64,000 nucleotides of DNA from Candidatus Yanofskybacteria bacterium CG10_big_fil_rev_8_21_14_0_10_36_16 (GCA_002794035.1 PCXQ01000005.1:90917-154916), one strand, 5' to 3'. Positions 17,941-26,613 are shown, numbered from the stretch's first letter. Made by a program: numbers and translations. Notes: generated from the sequence alone by a model not told the origin.

Positions 17941-18187
17941 AGTACACCTCCCTAATCTTATATTTATTAGACTATCCCATTTTTTAAACAATAAGTCAAT
18001 AAAAATACCCTCCTCTAAAAATCAACTGCTAAGCAACCAACAGCCCACCAATACAGGGTTAAGAGTTTTTCAAATTTCTAGCACATTCGCACTGCACGTT
18101 CGGCCTGCCAACCTCAGTATTCATTCACTCTCATTCACTCACTCTACTCAGTACTTCCTCGCTCAACGCTCGGTCGCTCCTAAAATC

Positions 18188-18215
18188 AAATGGTCCCGCC
18201 TAGGCGGGACCATTT
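18188..18215 (-). terminator. Intrinsic terminator of the gene at 18237-18452
   Basis: A near-perfect palindrome, 13-bp arms (AAATGGTCCCGCC) with a TA centre and A/T flanks. Between it and the sortase start (about 17990-18185) lies a C/T-rich stretch with TCATTCACTC repeats and no gene I can support. Confidence 0.85.
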
Positions 18216-18236
18216 TTAAAAATGTTAATTATATTA

Positions 18237-18452
18237 TTATAATTTTTCTATCTCCTTTAAATCCTTATCTGGTAGCCACAGAATAAACAGTCCAAGAACA
18301 ATGCCGCCTATGGCAGTCCAGGCGTGACCACCGTTAAAAAGCCAAACATCTATCCAATCAAGCACATACCAAATACCACGCCAAATTAAGACAAGGCCTA
18401 AAACTATTGATATGTTTCGTGAAAGAGTTCGTAATGTTATTTTATTTTTCAT
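18237..18452 (-). CDS. Small two-TM membrane protein, function unknown
   Basis: 71 residues: basic N terminus, TM1 at about 13-32, a short WIDVWLFNGGHAW loop, TM2 at about 44-60 and an acidic tail. It has the look of small proteins widespread in Patescibacteria. It is a single gene with its own terminator. Confidence 0.6.
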   Translation of the reverse strand: MKNKITLRTLSRNISIVLGLVLIWRGIWYVLDWIDVWLFNGGHAWTAIGGIVLGLFILWLPDKDLKEIEKL

Positions 18453-18549
18453 ACAAATATTTTATCACACAAAATTTAGTATATCCTGCCCCCTACGAAT
18501 TTTTTAATTAATTATCCTTATAATTTATTAATAAAATTAAAATTATTTT

Positions 18550-19506
18550 CTACTCCGCTAAACCATTGAGAATTTTTTGAACTGCCTTTATGCTGTCCAT
18601 ATCATAAATAGAAATGGCCAGAACTTTTTTGTTCACTTTTTTTAAAATTTTAATCTTTTTTTCAAGCTCCTCTGGTGAAACCTCGTCGCTTTTACTTATG
18701 AAAAGGTGTTCCGGTTTTTTAAGAAGTTCTTCACTATATTCTCCGAGCTCTTTTCTGATTGTTTTGTAATCCAACATTAAATCTTCAGATTGAGCCGAAA
18801 CAAAATGGAATAATATTTTCGTTCGCTCAATATGCCTTAAAAATTTAATGCCAAGTCCTTTACCAGAAGATGCTCCTTCAATAAGACCCGGAATATCTGC
18901 AAGCATCATCCCATAATACACTCCCAGATTGGGTTCAAGTGTAGTGAATTGATAATTAGCAACCTTGCTTTTTGCATTAGTTAATTCGTTCAACAAACTA
19001 GATTTACCCACATTGGGCAAGCCAACAAACCCAATATCTGCAATGAGCTTAAGCTCTAAACGCAATGTAAATTTTTCCCCCGGCAAACCTTCTTGAAATC
19101 TAGTAGGGCTTGTATTGTGTGGCCCTCGAAAAAGAAAATTACCTTTTCCGCCATGACCGCCTTTTGCCACTAAAACACGTTGGTCAACTTTTGTAATTTC
19201 TTCATCTACACCCGTATCAAGATTATGTATAACCGTTCCAACTGGCACCTTTATTATTAAATCATCTCCTTTGTTGCCATCGTTATATTGAGCCTTGCCG
19301 TTTTGGCCATCAGCCGCTTTGAGTTCTTTTTTAAAGCGCATCTGATTAAGCAAATCCAAATTGGAAGCACCGTCGAGGTACACACTTCCGCCGTTACCAC
19401 CTCTGCCACCGGTTGGTCCAAGACTCATCTTGTTTGAATTAAAAGCAACCTTGCCACGACCTCCGTTGCCGGCGATTACCTCAATTGTAACGTCATCAAT
19501 AAGCAT
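18550..19506 (-). CDS. obg: Obg/CgtA GTPase
   Basis: 318 residues. Gly-rich Obg domain (1-155) with repeated GGRGGNGG and KGGHGGKGNF motifs, then a GTPase domain: G1 GLPNVGKSS near 163, switch region, G3 ADIPGLIEGAS near 208, G4 as SKSD near 270. It ends after the G domain, so the C-terminal OCT extension is absent, as in many small bacteria. Role in 50S subunit maturation and growth control. It lies 15 bp downstream of the DEAD-box helicase gene, another ribosome-associated factor. Confidence 0.95.
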   Translation of the reverse strand: MLIDDVTIEVIAGNGGRGKVAFNSNKMSLGPTGGRGGNGGSVYLDGASNLDLLNQMRFKKELKAADGQNGKAQYNDGNKGDDLIIKVPVGTVIHNLDTGVDEEITKVDQRVLVAKGGHGGKGNFLFRGPHNTSPTRFQEGLPGEKFTLRLELKLIADIGFVGLPNVGKSSLLNELTNAKSKVANYQFTTLEPNLGVYYGMMLADIPGLIEGASSGKGLGIKFLRHIERTKILFHFVSAQSEDLMLDYKTIRKELGEYSEELLKKPEHLFISKSDEVSPEELEKKIKILKKVNKKVLAISIYDMDSIKAVQKILNGLAE

Positions 19507-19521
19507 CGAAAATTATAATTA

Positions 19522-20715
19522 TTATACAAATGTTAGAGCTATTCCTTTTTTATTAGCTCTTCCAGTTCTGCCGATTCTATGAATATAATCATCATAGCTC
19601 TCTGGAATCTCATAATTTATTACATGAGTAATGTTTGATATATCTAATCCGCGAGCGACCACATCCGTAGCAACCAAAATTTGAAGCTGGTTATTTCTGA
19701 AAAGATTGAGGGCATTTTGCCTCTGAGATTGATTTTTGTTCCCGTGAATAGATCTAGCCTTAAATCCCCTGTCAGACAAATCTCTAGAGAGTCTTTCAAC
19801 GCCTTGTTTAGTTCTTCCAAAAATTAAAACCTTACTAAACTCCGGCTTAATAAGCATATCGTGAAGCACCTCTATTTTCGCCTTACCCCCTGTTTTTATT
19901 ACATCCTGATCAACATTTTCAGCTGTCTCCCTAGTTTTTACAGAAATAATAACTGGGTTGCGCAAAAACTCGTCGATCATTTTATAAATCTCCTTAGAAA
20001 TAGTAGCAGAAAAGAAAAGCGAATGACGCATTTTCGGCAAACCAAGCATTAAAAATTTTACATCTCTTATAAAGCCCATATCAAACATCCTATCTACTTC
20101 ATCCAGAACAACAGAATTAAATTCTTCTAAACGAATAACTTTCCTTTGAATAAGATCTTTTAATCTTCCGGGCGTTCCAATAACAAAATTATGATTCCTT
20201 CTTAGTTTGGCGATCTGCTGACCGATGTTCGCCCCACCAACACAACACACCGAATATGTTTGCATTCTCAATGCCAGACTTCTAAGCTCATCGTCAATTT
20301 GTATTGCCAGTTCCCTAGTGGGTACAACAATCAAGACTTTCTCTTTTGGATTTTTTAATATTTTTTGAAACAAAGGAATCAAAAATGCTCCAGTTTTTCC
20401 GGTTCCAGTATTAGCAACTCCAACGACATCTGCCCCCTTCAAAACATGAGGAATGACTTTGTCTTGAATTGGCGTTGGAGATAAATAGCCCCTTAAAGAA
20501 ATGTTATCCTTCAATATCTGCTCAATAGCAAAATCATTGAACGAATGTTCAGAAACAAATTGTTCATTAGGTTCCAAAGGCTTGACCTTATTAATGAAGC
20601 GCGCGATATTTATGTTAGATTTTTTACGGACTCTTTTAAAAGGAGTTCGAAAAGAAGACCGCTTTCGAAAACCAGAATTAGCTTTCGGCTGTCTAGAAAA
20701 ATTACGTAATGTCAT
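19522..20715 (-). CDS. DEAD-box RNA helicase
   Basis: 397 residues with a basic N-terminal extension (about 1-45, Arg/Lys/Ser-rich). Motifs: Q-motif TPIQ near 82, ANTGTGKT near 101, PTRELA near 128, a DEVDRMFD form of motif II near 203 (DEVD in place of DEAD), FSAT near 236, ARGLDI near 357 and HRIGRTGR near 380. It unwinds RNA, likely in ribosome assembly or mRNA turnover. A promoter and an intrinsic terminator both lie upstream of the start codon, suggesting attenuation. Confidence 0.93.
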   Translation of the reverse strand: MTLRNFSRQPKANSGFRKRSSFRTPFKRVRKKSNINIARFINKVKPLEPNEQFVSEHSFNDFAIEQILKDNISLRGYLSPTPIQDKVIPHVLKGADVVGVANTGTGKTGAFLIPLFQKILKNPKEKVLIVVPTRELAIQIDDELRSLALRMQTYSVCCVGGANIGQQIAKLRRNHNFVIGTPGRLKDLIQRKVIRLEEFNSVVLDEVDRMFDMGFIRDVKFLMLGLPKMRHSLFFSATISKEIYKMIDEFLRNPVIISVKTRETAENVDQDVIKTGGKAKIEVLHDMLIKPEFSKVLIFGRTKQGVERLSRDLSDRGFKARSIHGNKNQSQRQNALNLFRNNQLQILVATDVVARGLDISNITHVINYEIPESYDDYIHRIGRTGRANKKGIALTFV

Positions 20716-20728
20716 ATTGTTTTATTTA

Positions 20729-20754
20729 AAAACCCCTTCGCGCGAAGGGGTTTT
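20729..20754 (-). terminator. Terminator-like hairpin in the helicase leader
   Basis: A 13-bp palindrome (AAAACCCCTTCGC and its complement) followed by TAAATAAAAC and the ATG. It lies downstream of the promoter at 20802-20830, so it sits inside the leader of the helicase mRNA. Confidence 0.8.
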
Positions 20755-20801
20755 CATAAAGCACCAGCGAGAAGATTGGTTAATATCTATATATTATCTT
20801 A

Positions 20802-20830
20802 ATACTATTCTATATCGGTCCATTTGTCAA
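20802..20830 (-). promoter_or_regulatory. Promoter of the DEAD-box helicase gene
   Basis: TTGACA at 20825-20830 and TAGTAT at 20802-20807 on the minus strand, 17 bp apart, about 87 bp upstream of the ATG. Confidence 0.7.
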
Positions 20831-20935
20831 TAGGATAACTTTTAAAAAATATGACGTACCTCGTGTAGAGCTGCCGGCATTGGGACAAGTCAGAACCCTT
20901 TCTTATCAAACAAAGCTATACATAGAGTCAATTTT

Positions 20936-21331
20936 TTAATTGAAATCAATAGAAAAATTATACATTCCCATACTACAAAGTCCTTTTATTGATTGTCCTG
21001 CTTTGGGCATTCCTAAATCAATAATCTCTTCTCCGGTTGGGGCTAATATTTTTTGAAAACCAACTGAACGAATTACAAGCGATGATGAACAATCATAAGT
21101 GCTGTCTGTTTTAACGATAAGTTTTGTGGGAATTCCGGCTTTTGCCGTAGATACCCTTGGCGAATATCCTCCTTTCGCATTTACTGTAATGTATTGAACT
21201 CCGTCTATTATCTCATTGTTCTGAACAGTGTCGCTTGTCGCGCTGTTTTCTGATTTTGAACCACCAAGAAAAATAATGCCAATGCTTATGACAAGTGCGG
21301 TCGTAATAATAATTGAGGCTATTTTATTCAT
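20936..21331 (-). CDS. Small exported cupredoxin-like protein
   Basis: 131 residues with an N-terminal TM/signal helix and a beta-rich domain. Features typical of Cupredoxin_1-like proteins: GGYSPRVSTAKAGIPTKL, then Cys in STYDCSSSLV and a C-terminal CSMGMY motif. The Cys/Met pattern suggests Cu(I) binding. It is the last gene of the copper operon, six bases after the TauE-like gene, and could be an external copper acceptor. Confidence 0.75.
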   Translation of the reverse strand: MNKIASIIITTALVISIGIIFLGGSKSENSATSDTVQNNEIIDGVQYITVNAKGGYSPRVSTAKAGIPTKLIVKTDSTYDCSSSLVIRSVGFQKILAPTGEEIIDLGMPKAGQSIKGLCSMGMYNFSIDFN

Positions 21332-21337
21332 AAATGA

Positions 21338-22345
21338 TTAGATATTAAATAAGGGGTTAATAATTCCAAGCCCAGCAAGTCCAGCGAGAAAAGAGAATAC
21401 ACCAAGCCCCACCACCACAACACCTGCAGACTTAAAAAATAGAGGAGCATGTTTTCCATGTGCGAACGATGCCGACCCGAATGAAAGAAGTGCAAGCACC
21501 GGAAGTGTCCCAAGGGCAAATGCGAGCATAATAAGAAGCCCGGACAAGAACGATCCGCTGCCAAGTGCGGAAACCTGCATTGACTGCGTGAAACCGCATG
21601 GCAAAAAAAATGTAGCAAAGCCGATTATGAGTGGTGTGAAGGTTTTGTGTTCTATTTTCTTTAAAAAATTAAAAATTCCCGATGGTAATGCAATTTTATT
21701 TTTTGTAAATACTCCAATTAAATTTAACCCAAGCAACAACATCACAATAGAAGCCAAAAGCCCCAGAATTGCCGTAAGAGTGAAGTTGATACCAATGGCA
21801 CTGCCGACTGCTCCCAGAATCCCTCCCAACACCGAAAAACTAACCAGTCTTCCTGTATGAAAAAGCACGAACGTTTTTGTATCGCTTACATTATCCTGTG
21901 ATACCTTGGCCGAAAGAGACAGCACAAGACCACCGACTATGGCAAGACAGCTTGATACCGAGGCAATAAGCCCGATTATAAAACTTGTCAATGGAGTTGT
22001 TTGTCCTCCAATACCGAAATTTAAAATTCCTGATTTTTGCAAAAGAAAGAATAAAGCAAAGAATGCAAGTCCGATCGGCACGGCTTTCCAAATTACGCCT
22101 TTGTTTTCTTTTTCTGCAATAGACTTTTCTACCGATAATTTATATCCGTTATCTTTAATTTTTTCTGTTAGAATTTGAGCCAACGATTCAATGTCTTGAT
22201 CGCTGTTAGTTTCTATTTCAACAGTCTCTCTTCCTAAGTTAACCTGGACATTTTTTATAAAACTCTGCTCACTCAGAGTATCTTCAATAAATATTTTGCA
22301 TGAGGCACAATGAGTGCCGGAAACATGAAATGTATATGTTTTCAT
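21338..22345 (-). CDS. HMA domain fused to a TauE/SafE (UreH/DsbD-like) membrane protein
   Basis: 335 residues. N-terminal heavy-metal-associated domain (1-70) with GTHCASC at 10-16, then a TM linker and six helices with a conserved FFLPCGFTQSMQ segment near 248, as in sulfite-exporter-like/UreH proteins of copper loci. It sits between copA and the small cupredoxin with gaps of 2 and 6 bp. Inferred role: copper or thiol transport across the membrane alongside CopA. Confidence 0.88.
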   Translation of the reverse strand: MKTYTFHVSGTHCASCKIFIEDTLSEQSFIKNVQVNLGRETVEIETNSDQDIESLAQILTEKIKDNGYKLSVEKSIAEKENKGVIWKAVPIGLAFFALFFLLQKSGILNFGIGGQTTPLTSFIIGLIASVSSCLAIVGGLVLSLSAKVSQDNVSDTKTFVLFHTGRLVSFSVLGGILGAVGSAIGINFTLTAILGLLASIVMLLLGLNLIGVFTKNKIALPSGIFNFLKKIEHKTFTPLIIGFATFFLPCGFTQSMQVSALGSGSFLSGLLIMLAFALGTLPVLALLSFGSASFAHGKHAPLFFKSAGVVVVGLGVFSFLAGLAGLGIINPLFNI

Positions 22346-22347
22346 AT

Positions 22348-24642
22348 TTATAGTTTTTTATTTTTAATTCGTAATGAATTCGACACAACCGACACACTGG
22401 ACATTGCCATGGCAAAACCAGCAAAAACAGGATTGAGAAGCCACCCAAAGACCGGATACAAAACCCCGGCTGCAAGAGGAATTCCGACAATATTATAAAT
22501 AAATGCCCAAAAAAGATTCTGCTTTATTCCACGCATAGTAATCCTTGATAGCTTAATTGCCTTAACAAGCTTTGAAATATCACCACCAAGAAGAGTAATG
22601 CCTGCAGACTCTATTGCAACATCAGTTCCTGTCCCCATAGCAATTCCTACATCCGATTGAGCAAGCGCAGGGGCATCATTTACACCATCACCAGCCATTG
22701 CCACCACCCGACCTTGCGACTGAAGACTTTTTATCTTTTCAAGCTTATCTTGTGGCAATACATGAGCTACAACATCATCTATGCCCACAAGCGATCCTAT
22801 GTACTTAGCGGCTTTTTCATCATCGCCAGTTAGCATAACCGCTTTAATTCCAAGAGCATGAAGATTCTTTACTGCTTCGACTGACTCAGGCTTAACCTCA
22901 TCAGCCACCATGACAAAGCCAAGAACTTTTTCTTTAACAGCAAGAATAACCGGTGTTTTACCTTGCAGGGTAAACACATCTAGCTTTGTAGAATCAAAAG
23001 GAATTTTTAAATCATTTATGAGCGTTGCATTACCAACATAGTATTCCATACCATAAATTTTTCCCTTAAGCCCTCTGCCCTGTATGCCTTCAAAATCTGA
23101 AACCTCTAATAAACTAATATTATTCTCCTGCGCATAGCTCAGTATCGCATGAGCAATAGGATGCTCGGATTTCTTTTCAAGCGACGCCAAAATAGATACA
23201 AGTTCATCGTCCCTTAAACTTGAGAGGTTTTGAATATCTACTAGTGTTGGTTTGCCACGGGTTAATGTGCCTGTTTTATCAAGCACAACAGTATTTACTT
23301 TATGCAATTTTTCAAGAGTAGCGGCATCTTTGATAAGAATGCCTTCTTTCGCCCCTTTGCCGACGCCAACAATAATCGCTGTGGGGGTGGCGAGACCCAA
23401 AGCACACGGACATGCAATAACCAAAATGCCCACAAACGAAACAAGGCCAAAGGAAAGAGCTTGGGGGAATCCCAGATATTGCGATCCTATAACAATCCAA
23501 GCACCAAAAGAAAGAAAAGCAATCACCATAACAATAGGTACAAAAATTGATGAGATTTTGTCTGCGAGAGCCTGTATTGGAGCTTTACTCCCCTGAGCAT
23601 CCTCAACCATCTTGATAATCTGAGCCAGCAAGGTTTCTGATCCGACTTTCATTGCTTTAAACGTTAATGAACCGCTGGTATTAATTGTTCCCGACACAAC
23701 ACTATCCCCGTTTTTTTTCTGTACTGGCATAGGTTCTCCAGTAACCATAGATTCATCAACAAAAGAAATACCGTCAGTTACCACGCCATCCACAGGAATC
23801 TTTGCTCCTGGCTTTACTATAATAAGATCGCCATGCTTAACATCGTTGACTGGTATTTCTATTTCTTTACCATAACGAATGACGAGTGCTGTCTTGGCTT
23901 GCAAATTAAGTAATTTTTCTATGGCATCACCCGTCTTTATTTTTGATCGAGCTTCTAAATATTTACCGAGTGCGATAAACGTAATAACTACAATTGTCAC
24001 ATCGTAATATTGATAATCAACATTTATAAAAGGTCGGAGTGTTTCCTCAAAAGCAGTAACTGCAAAGCTGTATAGAAATGCCGCGACAGTTCCAATACCG
24101 ATCAATGTATCCATATTCGCCTTGCCATAGCGAAGAAACCTATAAAAACCGAGAAGGTATGGCTTACCAACAACAAAGAGTATGTAAGTCGCCATCACAG
24201 GCAGGAGGTGGTGAAAAAACTCTTTCACTACATAATTCATTTCCGACACAAATCCATACTGAACAAGAATATCCCAGCCCATAACAAAGGCAGCAAAAAT
24301 AGCAATGGGAATAGCTGAGAACACCTTATTTTTAATGTCAGCAACCTCGGCAAGCTTATCTTTTTTTGATTGATTAAATCCCAGATGTTCCGAATGTTCG
24401 CTCTTAGACATTCCCATTTCCTCAGCAGTAGAAGGAATCTCTAGGGAATAGCCAAGCGGTTCAATGTGCTTGGAAAGATCATGAGGATTCGTCTTTAGGG
24501 GATCAAAAAAAATCTTGGCTTTTTCTGTACCATAATTAACTTCCACAGACTGAACCCCGTTGACCTTATTAAAAATCTTCTCAATGACTGAGGAACATGA
24601 TGCGCAATGCATTCCTTTTACCTTGTAAGTTTCAGTGTGCAT
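22348..24642 (-). CDS. copA: Copper-exporting P-type ATPase
   Basis: 764 residues. N-terminal HMA domain with GMHCASC at 10-16, eight TM helices, the CPC metal site in CPCALGLATPT at 411, phosphorylation motif DKTGTLT at 455, the HP site SEHP at 492 and GDGVNDAP near 655; actuator TGEP at 301. CPC plus HMA marks the P1B-1 (Cu+) class. A His-bearing stretch (residues 78-90) follows the HMA domain. It should export Cu+ to the cell exterior. Confidence 0.96.
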   Translation of the reverse strand: MHTETYKVKGMHCASCSSVIEKIFNKVNGVQSVEVNYGTEKAKIFFDPLKTNPHDLSKHIEPLGYSLEIPSTAEEMGMSKSEHSEHLGFNQSKKDKLAEVADIKNKVFSAIPIAIFAAFVMGWDILVQYGFVSEMNYVVKEFFHHLLPVMATYILFVVGKPYLLGFYRFLRYGKANMDTLIGIGTVAAFLYSFAVTAFEETLRPFINVDYQYYDVTIVVITFIALGKYLEARSKIKTGDAIEKLLNLQAKTALVIRYGKEIEIPVNDVKHGDLIIVKPGAKIPVDGVVTDGISFVDESMVTGEPMPVQKKNGDSVVSGTINTSGSLTFKAMKVGSETLLAQIIKMVEDAQGSKAPIQALADKISSIFVPIVMVIAFLSFGAWIVIGSQYLGFPQALSFGLVSFVGILVIACPCALGLATPTAIIVGVGKGAKEGILIKDAATLEKLHKVNTVVLDKTGTLTRGKPTLVDIQNLSSLRDDELVSILASLEKKSEHPIAHAILSYAQENNISLLEVSDFEGIQGRGLKGKIYGMEYYVGNATLINDLKIPFDSTKLDVFTLQGKTPVILAVKEKVLGFVMVADEVKPESVEAVKNLHALGIKAVMLTGDDEKAAKYIGSLVGIDDVVAHVLPQDKLEKIKSLQSQGRVVAMAGDGVNDAPALAQSDVGIAMGTGTDVAIESAGITLLGGDISKLVKAIKLSRITMRGIKQNLFWAFIYNIVGIPLAAGVLYPVFGWLLNPVFAGFAMAMSSVSVVSNSLRIKNKKL

Positions 24643-24643
24643 A

Positions 24644-24910
24644 TTATTTTCTCTTGAGTTTATACACCTTGATAATCTCTTTTTTTGCCTTAATCTCTTG
24701 TCCAGATTTTATCTGGTGACTAACGCAGTGATCTAGATGATTCTCAAGAAGTAAGTCCTCAACACTTGATAATCCCTGCTTCACGGCTGATGTTTGAGTG
24801 ATTACATCGATACAATATATATCATTTTCGACCATTTTTTGAAGTCCACGCAATTGTCCCTCAAGAAGCTTAAGTCGACGAATGACCTTAAGCTTGTTTT
24901 TGTCATTCAT
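24644..24910 (-). CDS. csoR: CsoR-family copper-sensing repressor
   Basis: 88 residues from the ATG at 24910 (MNDKNKLK); an ATG at 24919 is also possible. All-helical CsoR/RcnR fold with the Cys-His-Cys ligand set: Cys in DIYCIDVITQ, His and Cys in ENHLDHCV. The promoter puts the transcript start near 24921, so the leader is only about 2-11 nt. The palindrome inside the promoter is the expected operator. It heads the operon csoR-copA-HMA/TauE-cupredoxin, with gaps of 1-6 bp. Confidence 0.93.
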   Translation of the reverse strand: MNDKNKLKVIRRLKLLEGQLRGLQKMVENDIYCIDVITQTSAVKQGLSSVEDLLLENHLDHCVSHQIKSGQEIKAKKEIIKVYKLKRK

Positions 24911-24927
24911 GTATTTCATATACAAGT

Positions 24928-24955
24928 ATTATATACCCCCAGGGGGTATAGTCAA
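24928..24955 (-). promoter_or_regulatory. Promoter of the csoR-copA operon
   Basis: TTGACT at 24950-24955 and consensus TATAAT at 24928-24933 on the minus strand, 16 bp apart; the whole spacer is filled by the CsoR operator. Confidence 0.85.
24932..24950. promoter_or_regulatory. CsoR operator
   Basis: A perfect palindrome with 9-bp arms TATACCCCC and a 1-bp centre, matching the known GC-core, AT-flank type of CsoR box. It lies between the -35 and -10 boxes. Confidence 0.9.
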
Positions 24956-24978
24956 GAATTGAATACAAACTGCCTGTG

Positions 24979-25126
24979 GAATAGTTTTTAAACTTTTCAA
25001 CCTATAGACAAAGCACTGAGTGGCACTGTTTCTCCTTGGTAAAATCCCGGTGTAATTATTTAAGCTCCCGCACATGGCTGCGGGACACTTCGGCCTCCCT
25101 TCGGTTGCACTCAGCATAAACTATTC
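24979..25126. mobile_element. Possible MITE-like insertion
   Basis: The stretch is bounded by 9-bp inverted repeats (GAATAGTTT at 24979, AAACTATTC at 25118-25126) and holds no gene, only a CCCGCA/TGCGGG hairpin near 25066. The adjacent TauE-like gene breaks off at its edge. Weak evidence. Confidence 0.3.
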
Positions 25127-25256
25127 AGCAGAAGCCATGACTCCCCGCCCAGACGAGGCAAACTTCCCTAGGATACCATAAACCAAAACCTGACAGCGTA
25201 CCTACTGCCGAAGCTAAAAACACAAGAATAGAAATAAGAATTATCTCAACACTCAT
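25125..25256 (-). pseudogene. Truncated TauE/SafE-like membrane protein
   Basis: 43 codons from the ATG at 25256. Residues 1-26 form a TM helix ending in VGTLSGFGL, the typical first helix of TauE/SafE transporters in this kind of locus; then the sequence turns to unrelated residues (WYPREVCLVW) and stops at 25125. Normal family length is about 240 or more. ATGA overlap with the upstream 54-codon gene shows it was once part of a coupled pair. The break coincides with the possible insertion at 24979-25126. Confidence 0.55.
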
Positions 25257-25417
25257 TTTTTATTTTCTTCTGCGTGAACAGTTATTTCCAAATTACAGCT
25301 ATTGTGTTCTTTACACCACACTTCGCATTTCTCTGCCAGCTCTTTGTCTTCATAATGAAAACCGCATGCCTCGCACTGGTATAATTGTTTGTCATCTTCA
25401 ATTAGAGTTTTGACCAT
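25253..25417 (-). CDS. Small Cys-rich protein, probable zinc-binding
   Basis: 54 residues, ATG at 25417. Cys-x-x-Cys in YQCEACGFHY, then CEVWCKEHNSC, giving five Cys plus two His as metal ligands. Proteins of this type are often encoded beside copper or mercury transport genes (recollection). Its stop overlaps the start of the truncated TauE-like gene by 4 bp. Function unknown. Confidence 0.65.
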   Translation of the reverse strand: MVKTLIEDDKQLYQCEACGFHYEDKELAEKCEVWCKEHNSCNLEITVHAEENKK

Positions 25418-25433
25418 AACTCCATTTTACCAC

Positions 25434-25457
25434 AAAACCGCCAATTGGTGGTTTTTT
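25434..25457. terminator. Bidirectional terminator
   Basis: AAAACCGCCAA pairs with TTGGTGGTTTT (one G-U), with T-runs on both strands. The stretch from here to 25632 has a GGCGAAG/CTTCGCC inverted repeat and no supported gene. Confidence 0.7.
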
Positions 25458-25632
25458 GAGCTATATAAAATATAAGTATAGTAGATAGTAATGCAAGGCT
25501 ATTCCGAAGCCTTGGCGAAGTGCTGGCTGTTTAGGACAAAGTTGAAACTGCTTTAAGAGCAATAACCAGTCCTTCGCCGTTTGCGTTTGTTAAGAATTGA
25601 AAATATTTACTAGCAGAGTATTCTGATTAGCT

Positions 25633-26613
25633 TTAAAGCAACGATTCTTCATCTTTAGATTTTGTGTTTTCTCCTAATTCTCTAAAACTTCCTTTGCCAT
25701 ATGTTTTTTCAATTAACTTTGCTATTGGCAACAATCTACCAGTAAAATAAGCCTTAGTAAATAAATTAAATACTTCTCCTAAACTATTGAATTCGTCTGG
25801 ATTATTCTCAAATATATCTCTTATCAAGTCTCTTAGCTTATTTACTTCTTCATTATATACATTCACCATATATCTATATCTGCCATCACTAATTTTCTCA
25901 ATCCATGTAGAGTCATCAATTGCTGATTTTTCATTATCGAGTACATTAAGGTCTGATTTAAATTCCTTAACCAGTCTCTGTCTCTCTTTCTCTAGTTTTG
26001 CTGTAAGAGATATTTTATCAAAATATCTCTTCTTAAATTCTAATTCCAATTCAACTGTTAAAGCCTCGTTGATATCATTAAAATAATATGCCCTACCTTT
26101 TGTTTTCTTAACTGCAAACCCTAGTCGCCTGTCACCAATTGTAAGTTTTTTATCTTCTTTTTTAAGAATAGAAAGAGAGTTAAAAGCCATAAAATGAATA
26201 AGTTCGTGTACTAATGTAGATGCAAATTTAAGCTTGTGGGTTTTCTCTTCATGAATTATATAAATACTTTGATCGTCAGGAGAAAATTTGCCTTCAAATC
26301 CTGTAAAATCAGGTCTTTTAGATAGAAATTCTGATTTCGTTTCCGTGTCTATATCTTCCCAAGTAAAAAAGTGCATGTTGTCTGCCGATACTTCAATATA
26401 TTGACCCCCGTATTGATTAATAAATTCTCTCAACCGCTCATTTATTTCACGGATCAATTCTAACTCTTCTGTAGTCTTTTCTCTTTCGTTCTTCAATCTT
26501 ACTTGGTTAAGAAAATTAAATTCTTGATGGTTGATAATCCTTTCTTGGTCACTAATATTACCGCCTACAACCTCGACGGTAGCTGATTTTCTTTCTGGTT
26601 TAAATTTTTCCAT
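25633..26613 (-). CDS. Putative zinc metalloprotease-like protein, function unknown
   Basis: 326 residues, no signal peptide. A zincin motif HELIH lies near residue 167 (STLVHELIHFMAF), followed by mixed alpha-helical, highly charged sequence. A third ligand candidate is a Glu in NEALTVELE near 213. It resembles uncharacterised Patescibacteria proteins. Single gene, transcribed away from tRNA-Gln. Peptidase activity is inferred only from the HExxH signature. Confidence 0.6.
   Translation of the reverse strand: MEKFKPERKSATVEVVGGNISDQERIINHQEFNFLNQVRLKNEREKTTEELELIREINERLREFINQYGGQYIEVSADNMHFFTWEDIDTETKSEFLSKRPDFTGFEGKFSPDDQSIYIIHEEKTHKLKFASTLVHELIHFMAFNSLSILKKEDKKLTIGDRRLGFAVKKTKGRAYYFNDINEALTVELELEFKKRYFDKISLTAKLEKERQRLVKEFKSDLNVLDNEKSAIDDSTWIEKISDGRYRYMVNVYNEEVNKLRDLIRDIFENNPDEFNSLGEVFNLFTKAYFTGRLLPIAKLIEKTYGKGSFRELGENTKSKDEESLL

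Noticed and set aside
18060..18185. TCATTCACTC repeats and GC-rich words suspected to be a mobile element.
   Set aside because: No terminal inverted repeats, no gene and no second copy seen in the window.
23252..23596. Plus-strand frame of 114 codons inside copA.
   Set aside because: Antisense shadow of the P-type ATPase, which has every family motif on the minus strand.
24929..25117. A 62-codon minus-strand frame upstream of csoR.
   Set aside because: It runs through the csoR promoter and operator and has no ribosome site or protein-like composition.
25514..25630. A startless minus-strand frame after the gene at 25633 and a GGCGAAG/CTTCGCC inverted repeat in the same place, considered as a gene fragment or structured RNA.
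   Set aside because: About 31 codons with no start and no recognisable family; the pairing is short. Both readings are too weak to annotate.
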